This document shows, piece by piece, positions 57,015 to 64,000 of a stretch of DNA of 64,000 bases. The stretch lies in assembly GCA_030765055.1 (NCBI GenBank), contig CM060953.1:176510493-176574492 (forward strand), given 5' to 3'. The position numbers and the translations under genes were made by a program. The notes below the pieces were generated by a model. The model did no database searches, was not told where the DNA came from, and was given only the letters and a program-made list of their open reading frames with translations. Each line of letters opens with the position of its first letter. Position 1 is the stretch's first letter. The stretch comes from Mantis religiosa. Its lineage: Eukaryota; Arthropoda; Insecta; Mantodea; Mantidae.

Positions 57015-58190
57015 CTTAACTTTTGTGGCAACAAGTTATTGGTATGGCAAAAGGGTAGAAGAGGTCAATGAATTTAAATACTTAGGACTGATGTTGAATA
57101 ACAATGGGAATTGGGGAGCACATAGAAGAAAAATGGAAGCAAAAGGAAGGGCGGCAATGAATCTGACAATAATATGCACATGTAAGCTAGAAATGACAAC
57201 AAAGTGATTAAAAACAATATATGAAGCACTACTTCAATCCAAAATGCTGTATTTAGTGGAGATCTGAGGAGGGAGGCCACAAGGGTAAACAAAACGGTGG
57301 AACAAAACTACAGAAGGTTTTGTAAAGTGATACTAGACTTACCAAGACCAGCACCTAGGGAAGTAGCTGTAGTAGAATTAGGAAATACAAGAAGAAATGG
57401 AATAATAATGGAAAGAATAATAAAATTTTGGTATACGTGTTCGGCCAAAAAAGAAGGGAAAATTATGAAGTTATGCATCAGACAGCTAAAAGGATTAGAG
57501 AACTCAAATAGTTGGTGGGCAGAAATAGGAGGAATTGTGGAAAAATAGGAATGAGAGATATATGGAGATTAGAGGAAAGGAATACAAGCGATATAGGTAA
57601 ATTGGTAAAATGCAGAATAGAAGATATAGAAAGGCATGAGATACGGGGAAGTCCAGAAAATATGAATTACATGTTTTACAAGCAAATAAAAAGAAATTGG
57701 GGACGAGCAGCATATGTAGATTATCGCAATAGGTAAGAGAGAGAAGGGTTAGCTTGGATGAGAACAGGAACAATATTTCTAAGAGGGATAAGAGGTAAGG
57801 AAAATGGAATTTAGGAATTGTGTTGGGGGAAAAGAAAGCATACAGCACTATGTAACAGAATGCGAGGGGGTTGCAATGTGGAGAAAAAAGGTTTGAAAGG
57901 AAAAATGACAGAAAGTAGAGATGAGGATAGTAGCTGTATAATTTTAATGGGAAGGGTGGAAAAGAAGATAAGAAGTATTGGTGAGTTCTTACAGAAAGTA
58001 AAAGAAAAATGGGCCAGAAATTTAAAGAATATAGGAAAGGAAGGTGAGAGGGAAGAATGGGTCTAATTAAGTAATAAGGAGTCATGGAAGTTAAGAGCTA
58101 CCTGGCAGAGCAGAAGACCAGGATGGCATGTAAGCCAAGGTAGCAACAGCGTAAAGATAAATAAATGTAGCCACAAGTTGTAAATTGTAA
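57015..58190 (+). mobile_element. LINE 3' end (RT C-terminus, zinc cluster, UTR)
   Basis: Plus strand: VNEFKYLGLMLNNNGNWGAH (about 57065), KTIYEALLQSKMLY, VNKTVEQNYRRFCKVILDLP, VAVVELGNTRRNGIIMERII, MNYMFYKQIKRNWGRAAYVD, GLAWMRTGTIFLRGIRGKEN and NCVGGKESIQHYVTEC (C-x8-H-x4-C, about 57808-57870). The 3' UTR holds 'tacctggcagagcagaagac' and ends 'aaataaatg'. The segment is 5'-truncated after the RT active site and contains several stops and shifts. The same C-terminal layout is seen in the LINE at 26450-28600. Confidence 0.82.
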
Positions 58191-58222
58191 AATTTTGGAA
58201 CATGCACAGTAACTATCCTAAT

Positions 58223-58297
58223 CTAATCTGACATGAGTGCTTTTGCCATAATTTCTAGGGGTGTAAGTTCAATGTCACTGTTATTAGAGTCAGACAT
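58223..58297 (-). CDS. Short open frame, doubtful
   Basis: 25 codons on the minus strand from ATG (after 'gtaaaa') at 58297: MSDSNNSDIELTPLEIMAKA, then LMSD and TAG. The acidic composition and start context look coding-like, but the frame is too short to judge and no homologue comes to mind. It may be the start of a spliced or transposon gene. Confidence 0.2.
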   Translation of the reverse strand: MSDSNNSDIELTPLEIMAKALMSD

Positions 58298-58299
58298 TT

Positions 58300-59395
58300 T
58301 TACTTTTTTTTCTAGACTGATGGTAGTTCCGTTGTCGATCGAAACTAGAATAATCGACACTTGTGCTTTGACCATTTTACCTGGACACTTCTATTTGCTC
58401 GAATACCAATACTTTAATGAACAGGTGTACTTTAATGATGCTCCTTAAATTACTGCAACCAGTCGGGTAAATAGTTATGTTTGGCATGGTCGAGCATAGA
58501 CTTCCTCAGAGGTTTCTGGTGAGCAATCTTTGACGCAACCGCATTACCGTTTGCTATATCGAGCTTCCCTCCGATGCGCGAAGCTTCAATGGAGTTGAAA
58601 TCTTACTTTGTACCGCTCACAAAAGTTAAAGGCATATGATCGCTGGCCAATGCTTAACGAAGCGCTGTTGCCAAGCGTAGTACGTGCACCGGCAGAGATT
58701 CTGTACATAAGAGCAGTTTTCCCCGCAAGCAAATGTCTTTGTTATTCTTCCCTTAGTTAAACAACACATTAAGTATTACTAAAACATTAAGATCTTACCA
58801 TAACACATGTCACAGCAGTGCAGTAACTAGCTTTCTGACTGCATGGATCTTTCCCAGAGATTGAAACACAGGTACGCTCCCTTTTTCTAAGGATGAAGCT
58901 ATTTCACTACAAATTCGTGACACTGTGTGTACACTACCTACAACACAAGGTTACAGAGTTAATTGCTGGGATTCTAGAAGATCTACAGTGGCACTATATC
59001 CTGGGTTGAAGAGCTTTCGTAAAAGCTTGTTCATATTAAATATAATTTTTCAGCCGGGAGAATGAATCACTTTCTTGAAAAATCACTTGTCCCAGGTTCC
59101 AAGGACATGTTCACGCACTCGGATCACAAACGCTGGAAAAACTTTATGTGTATAATAATTTAATGTAATATTAGTAATGTTTCAGCACTAGTTCAACACA
59201 CGAATTAACAATGTCATTCACTTTAACAAAGCAACACCCCTACTCTGAAAACGAACTGAAAATTAAGTCTGTTTCAAACTGCGTGACTTCTGTTTTCATA
59301 GCAGTGGCATTATTTATTTATGCTTGAGATATTGTGAGGAGAGAATGGTTGTTTTTCAGGCTTATCTGTGTTGAATGGATGGATGTTGGGTAACC
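58300..59395. other. No recognisable feature
   Basis: GC-moderate patch at 58500-58740, otherwise AT-rich; nothing recognised. Confidence 0.35.
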
Positions 59396-59690
59396 ATAAC
59401 CATGTGAAGATAAAACGTGTATCGCTTGTGTTCTAAGTATCGTAGAGACAGGAGTTTTGTACCGTCATTATCAGAAAATAAAATTCCTTCTTACTATCAT
59501 ATTGGCATCTGTAATATTCAAATATTTATCCGTAATATTTAACTATAACCATATTAAAGATAAAACGTGCATCACGCGTGTTCTAAGTATCGTAGAGGCA
59601 CGGTTTTTGTACGGTCATGATCAGGAAATAAAATTCTTTTTTATTATAAGATTGGCATGTCTTTGTCCAAAACTTATCCGAGCGTAATTA
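59396..59690 (+). repeat. Tandem duplication, 150-bp period
   Basis: 'gataaaacgtg' at 59409 and 59559, then 'gttctaagtatcgtagag', 'tttgtac-gtca', 'aataaaattc' and 'attggcat' in both copies. Two units only. Confidence 0.88.
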
Positions 59691-60049
59691 ATTAATATAA
59701 TGTTCTCAGTTCAGGCGCGCGAGATGCGTGTACTACATTTGGCTGCGCTGATAGGCGGGGCAAGCTTAATTTCGCTGGAGTGTGCTGTACGGCCCACCTC
59801 CACATGCCTTTAACTTTTGCTGAGGTTACTAAGTGACGCAATATTAGTGGCGAAGCATCGCATGACTTTTAGGGAAGCGGCAACTTGTGTACTTCGGCTG
59901 AAATTTGAAGCCTGTATATAGGTGGCACTTCCATAAACGTCATGTCACGCTTCACCCCTGCTGAAGTGAAGTTGAGCTTTATGTGTACTATTAAAACCAA
60001 AGAGTATTCATGTATACGTGCATACAGAATCAGCACCTACTATAGTGCG
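59691..60049. other. No recognisable feature
   Basis: Spacer; nothing recognised. Confidence 0.35.
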
Positions 60050-60740
60050 ATCCATATAAACCTGAAAATGCAACCAATAATAAGATACACGTGCAACTTG
60101 AGGAGAATATAATACACAATTGGGAGATTACATTATACTATTTTCATCTCAGAGAAAATGTAGGGAGTGTCCTCTACCAGCATCTGTGTATCGTTGGTCG
60201 CATTTTCTTTAATACGACTGTAGACACTGAACTTCATATTGATATTTTCAAGACATTTGTGGAGCAGCTGGATAATATCGAATTGAGAGAAGGTTATTCC
60301 CAGCAAGATGGAGCAACGGGCCATACATCTAATGACACCATGGAACTTGTAACCAGTTTCTTTGATAACCGAATAATCTCAGAAGTCTGTGCCCTCTCCC
60401 CAGATCTCATGACCTAACTCACCCAATTATTTCTTCCGGGGGTATCCAAAAATAAAGTGTACAAGAATAGACCACGGACAATTTATGTTCTCAATTAATC
60501 CATTCGAAACAAAATAAGTAACATTGGTGAGGATACTCTCCCCAAAACTTCAGAGAATATGGTAAGAGGAGTGCAAACATAAACAGTGCTGGTGGAGGAC
60601 ACTTACAAAATTTTATCTGAGATGTTGATAGTGGAATATAATCTCTCAGTTGTGTATTATATTCTCCCAAACTTACACGTGTGTCCTAATAAATTCTTCA
60701 AAGGATATGGCCTATTGAAATGGTTCAGGTTTATATGGAT
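60050..60740 (+). mobile_element. DDE transposon with long inverted ends, copy 1
   Basis: Ends 'atccatataaacctgaa' (60050-60066) and its complement (60724-60740). The inverted similarity runs inward about 130-150 bp ('cacgtgcaactt', 'gagaatataatacacaa', 'atctcagagaaaat') and includes the 3' end of the coding region. The transposase N-terminus is missing, so this is a deleted, foldback-like derivative. Copy 2 shares the same rearranged left arm. Confidence 0.75.
60150..60620 (+). pseudogene. DDE transposase C-terminal part
   Basis: Plus strand: TELHIDIFKTFVEQLDNIEL, YSQQDGATGHTSNDTMELVT, SFFDNRIISE, LSPDLMT then a stop at 60414-60416, KNKVYKNRPRTIYVL, SIRNKISNIGEDT and a final VEDTYKILSEM. 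In related transposases the second Asp is in QQDGATxH and the third block reads 'PPRSPDLxxxDFFLWGxLK'. Here the latter is frameshifted and lacks the third acid. Non-functional. Confidence 0.72.
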
Positions 60741-61379
60741 CTCATTATATTAAAGAGGTTGTTTCCAGAACAATTTTCTGATGTTCAGTTTCCGGAGCTC
60801 GAATTATGATTGAAAAATAAATTTTGTAAACGGGAATTGCTCTTGGCAATAACAGTAAACAACTTTGTAAAGAAGTCCAGATAACATTGGAGATGCTATG
60901 GGACAGTCTCCTAGGAAAGGTTTTCTCAGCAAATGGAAATTTCCTGGAGCACTCTTTGAACGGCTACGAGTTTACTTAAGTTAAAGAACGAGTTAAAAAT
61001 TACTCTAGTTGCATGTACGTAAATTGGGTCACGTTGGTAAAGGGTTGCGGTTTTGTTAATAGATTTTGAACGTGGTATTTTTGGAGAAATTTATACTAAT
61101 CTAACTTTGTTTTTGAATGAATCACGTTCGACCTAGTCAGGTATGCTAATTCGCAAAATAATCCTTTGCCTCATGGAGAGTGTAGTAGTGACAGAATAAT
61201 AGACCCTATCTATTTCCAGACAAAGGTTTAACAATGAGATGTATGCGTGAAACATTTTGCAGCACTTTATCACCAATTAACTTACAGGAAACGTGCTTTG
61301 GCGTCATATCAGAAGGACTATACGATGGTAAATACAGCCAATTCCGCATTACAAGAAATTCAAGATAAATTTAACACTC
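60741..61379. other. No recognisable feature
   Basis: AT-rich spacer; nothing recognised. Confidence 0.35.
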
Positions 61380-61520
61380 TATAATTTTATATCTGGAACT
61401 ACTAAAAAATAAAGCGTATAATACTAATCCACTCATATTGGATGAACTTAAAAAAATAAACTTGGTGAAGTTGGAAGTGTCCTCCACTAGCATCTATACA
61501 TGTTTGCACTTGTCTCACCA

Positions 61521-62457
61521 CCCGCCTCAGTAGCGTGGTGATAGCGTGTCTGCCTCACGTTCAAGGGGTCCTGAGTTCGAAACTCGATCAGGGTGAGTTA
61601 CCTGGTTAAGGGTTTTCCGGGGTTTTCCCTCATCCTGAAAGACGAATGTCGGGTAACTCTAAGCTCTGATACCAAAATTAATAGATTGCAATAAGTAAAG
61701 AATCGTGATGGATGTCAAAGAAATGTTGGTTCTTTGTTAGAACACGTGCAAGGGCCGTTGAGTCGAATAGCAGTTAGGAGAGGATAGTTGTTATAACAAA
61801 AGCAATGTAAGAAACAGTGTCCTTAGCAGATTTCTAAAGGGGAGCACTTGACTTGTTGAATGAGGTATTATTCGGTCCCTAGTAATGAAAATGGACAAGA
61901 TTGTCACAAAGGAAATCTTTGGTTGATTAAGGGGCTTTCAGAAAGTGAAAGTCATACACCCACGCACATCTGTGGTCATTCATTCAGTCCACGGCGTGAG
62001 GCCGATTAGCGCGGTCCACTTCTTCTGTCTTGGTTGACAGACCAGAAGAGGTGACAGAAGATATTTGTCGGTTCATGTGTACGTGAAGAATGAATTAAGT
62101 TTTTCGAGTAATAAGCATTCCACCTTCAGTCTCTCTGAACAGTGATATATTGGTAATCCTTGGTCGGCAATTTCAAGTTCGATGTTCTGATAAAAAGAAG
62201 CAGTCATTAAACCAGTTTGAAACGGACATTCCAGTGTCATTAAACTATCCTTCTCACACATATCCACCCATACCCTATGAGAAATCTCATTGCTTTACCC
62301 TGAGCTAAACATTATTGTATCAAACTGTAGAGCCCAAGTGGAACTATTTGCCCGCCAATAAATTGCTTCAGCTCTATAGTCCCTGGGTTCATTTGAGCAT
62401 CATTTCACCCATTTCATTCGTCGTCCGATATGACTTAATGTTGAAGGATGTAAATTA
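61521..62457 (+). repeat. tRNA-derived SINE split by a solo LTR
   Basis: Head 'gcctcagtagcgtggtgata' (A box region), B box 'tgagttcgaaactcgatcag', body 'ttccggggttttccctcatc', 'gtcgggtaactctaagctc' up to 61666. It resumes at 62371 with 'gctctatagtccctgggttc', 'atttgagcatcatttcaccc', 'cgtccgatatgacttaatg' and 'gatgtaaatt'. It is the most complete member of its family here. Flanks 'tctcacca' and 'tcctcgcca' may be its diverged target duplication. Confidence 0.88.
61667..62370 (+). mobile_element. Solo LTR, copy 2, target duplication GCTC
   Basis: 704 bp from TGATACC to TTGCTTCA with GCTC at 61663-61666 and 62371-62374. It interrupts the SINE exactly at 'taagctc'. It aligns with 19589-20287 from end to end ('gatggatgtcaaag', 'cagtgtccttag', 'ggcgtgaggccgat', 'gaaaaagaagcagt'-like text). 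'ccaataaatt' near the right end could be a poly(A) signal, which suggests plus orientation. Confidence 0.88.
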
Positions 62458-62468
62458 TCCTCGCCATC

Positions 62469-62617
62469 TTTTTCTGTTACATGACATCCGTCTTTCAGGA
62501 TAAGGGAAAACCCCGAAAAAAACCTTATTCAGGTAACTCACCCTGGCCAAGATTCGAACTCGGGACCTCTTGAACGTGAGACAGACATGCTACCATCTAC
62601 ACTACCGAGGCAGGCAT
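62469..62617 (-). repeat. tRNA-derived SINE with target duplication
   Basis: Minus strand head 'gcctgcctcggtagtgtaga', B box 'cccgagttcgaatcttgg', 'gtgagttacctgaataaggt', ending in 'gacggatgtcatgtaac'. The tail block of the family is missing. 'atcctcgcca' lies on both sides (62459-62468 and 62618-62627), a 10-bp duplication. Confidence 0.85.
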
Positions 62618-63095
62618 CCTCGCCAATGTTACTTATTTTGGTTCGAATGGATTCCTTGAGAAAATCTATTGTCCGTAGCCTATTCTTGTACACTCTATTT
62701 TTTAGATAACCCCCCCACACAAGGAAAAAACAGTTCAGTGAGGCTAGGTCTGGGGATCTGGGAGGCCACAGTCCTTTTAGAGTATTTGATTATGAAAGAA
62801 ACTGGTTACAAGTTCCATGGTGACATTAGATGTATGACACATTGCTCCATCTTGCTGGACATAACTTTCGCTCAATTCGATGTCATACAGCTGCTCCACA
62901 AATGTCTTGAGACAGTGTCTATAGTGGTATCAAAGAAAATGGGACCAACGATACATAGATGCTTATAGAGAACACTTCAAATATTTTCTCTGAGATGTAA
63001 ATGGTGTAATGTAATCTTCCAATTGTGTATTATATTCTCCCAAAGTTGCACGTGTGTTATGGCCTATTGAAATTGTTCAGGTTTATATGGTTCTG

Positions 63096-64000
63096 TACTA
63101 AGCCTTGACGTGGCATCTACATACACTTGAAAGGCAATGCTTCACTAATTCGTTACTTTGTTTTTGACGTATGCACATTTGATGGTCGTGCTCTACATCT
63201 GAGGTCATCACACTCTCGAGCAAACGCGCATCTCTTGCAACCGCACATAACTCCAGCCTTTACCCATCATTGTTATCCTGTTTTATTGGAACCTATTGAT
63301 AATACACCTGTTCCCAATCAAAGCTTTGATCAATTATATTTTTATGAATGCAATCACGCATTTTAGAATAAAATGGTACAGGAACATATGCTTCAGCTTC
63401 ATGTCAGAAAGTTGCTGCTGAAGCCTGTGCTCTCATACCCCAAACACCTTGTACATTTCTGAAGTGGAATCCCTTATCTAATTTTTGGATGAAGTACAAG
63501 TTTTGACTCCTACTTTGTAGACGACAAAACAAAGAGTGATTTCACTGTTTTCATGCGACGGATACAATTTTTTACGTCCTTGCATCAGAAACTTTTCTCT
63601 TGGAAAAGTGATAATTTAAAATTGATGACATAAATAACAATTAAGGTACGCTATCACCACAGTTATTTTCTCACGGTATATTTTTCAAAGTTATGGAGCA
63701 GTTAAGATCATTATATAGTGATGATATGAATGTGTAAACTAGTAGATGCCATTAGCGAGAATGGTGTTGACGATGTCGTATCTGCTCGTCCATAAATTCG
63801 CTGATTGCGACCAGAATTAAACGTTAATAGCTCGCTCTTCGTTTCGCCAGAAGAAATGATCACCGTGACACAGAACGTGCAATGGGCCGCATCGATCTCA
63901 GATTTCAGTGAATGTTTAATGTGAACTCTACCAACAATTTCAACGCGGCTATTATATCCTGAATGTAAAAACAGTCCTTTTGTTTGCTTGGCTCAAGTTC
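63096..64000. other. No recognisable feature
   Basis: A plus-strand 79-codon frame at 63127-63366 has no motif. Nothing else recognised to the window end. Confidence 0.4.

Larger units (their letters stand above)
61380..63095 (-). mobile_element. DDE transposon copy 2, interrupted by three insertions
   Basis: Outer part at 62618-63095: minus-strand 'ccatataaacctgaa' end, 'agatggagcaatgtgtcata', WGGYLKNRVYKNRLRTIDFL and ESIRTKISNIGEDA. The C-terminal end resumes at about 61475-61516 ('gtgtcctccactagcatcta', complement of 'GGxGGHF' coding). Between them lie a plus SINE (61521-62457) with a solo LTR in it, and a minus SINE (62469-62617). The left limit is approximate. Confidence 0.7.

Noticed and set aside
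57504..58085. 193-codon minus-strand open frame rich in Leu, Phe and Tyr
   Set aside because: Antisense shadow of the LINE C-terminal coding region at 57015-58190.

Overview
The window looks like arthropod, most likely insect, nuclear DNA. It is AT-rich, has no operons or dense coding, and holds several mariner lineages, a Penelope-like element, Jockey/R1-type LINE debris, tRNA-derived SINEs and one promoter-like block with GAGA, heat-shock-element and TATA motifs. I cannot set the order or species. I found no complete host protein-coding gene and no genuine tRNA or rRNA gene. Nearly every recognisable coding stretch is a decayed transposon, and most open frames over 60 codons are chance or shadow frames.

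Layout. 1-5.4 kb: an ORF1-only LINE tail between two copies of a 155-bp coding-like direct repeat, a SINE, and a palindromic mariner whose DNA-binding region is amplified seven times in 105-bp units. 5.4-9.0 kb: a truncated mariner and a nearly complete 1,319-bp mariner of the same family. 9.5-14.1 kb: a DDE-transposase remnant, a GC-rich 541-bp repeat dimer, an (AG)n tract, a SINE and a LINE tail. 14.8-18.3 kb: an ORF1-only LINE followed by a Penelope-like element invaded by an (ACTC)n microsatellite. 18.9-22.2 kb: LINE RNase H, a solo LTR, a LINE C-terminus, a modular SINE and a deleted mariner. 23.9-25.0 kb: a second GC-rich repeat dimer. 26.4-28.6 kb: a LINE split by an internally deleted mariner.

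29.5-30.3 kb: a four-unit heat-shock element and, about 700 bp away, a minus-strand GAGA-HSE-TATA promoter-like block; this is the best candidate for host function. 30.4-32.2 kb: a SINE split by a 1.5-kb transposon with CACTG ends. 33.4-34.5 kb: a nearly intact DD41D (rosa-like) element. 34.8-43.3 kb: several transposase remnants, one SINE with a clear target duplication and a deleted mariner. 44-44.7 kb and 53.6-53.8 kb: tRNA-like units, one inside terminal inverted repeats. 47.0-49.6 kb: a second deleted mariner with the same breakpoint as the one at 27 kb, a pogo-type fragment and a second CACTG element. 50.0-50.9 kb: a SINE next to a single GC-rich unit. 57-58.2 kb: a LINE 3' end. 60.0-63.1 kb: two copies of a long-inverted-repeat DDE transposon, the second carrying a SINE, a solo LTR inside that SINE, and another SINE.

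The sequences do not form a pathway. They record successive insertions, and the nesting gives relative ages. The points most worth following are the shared-breakpoint mariner derivatives, the ORF1-only LINE family, the 541-bp GC-rich family, the 105-bp in-frame amplification and the heat-shock-like promoter.
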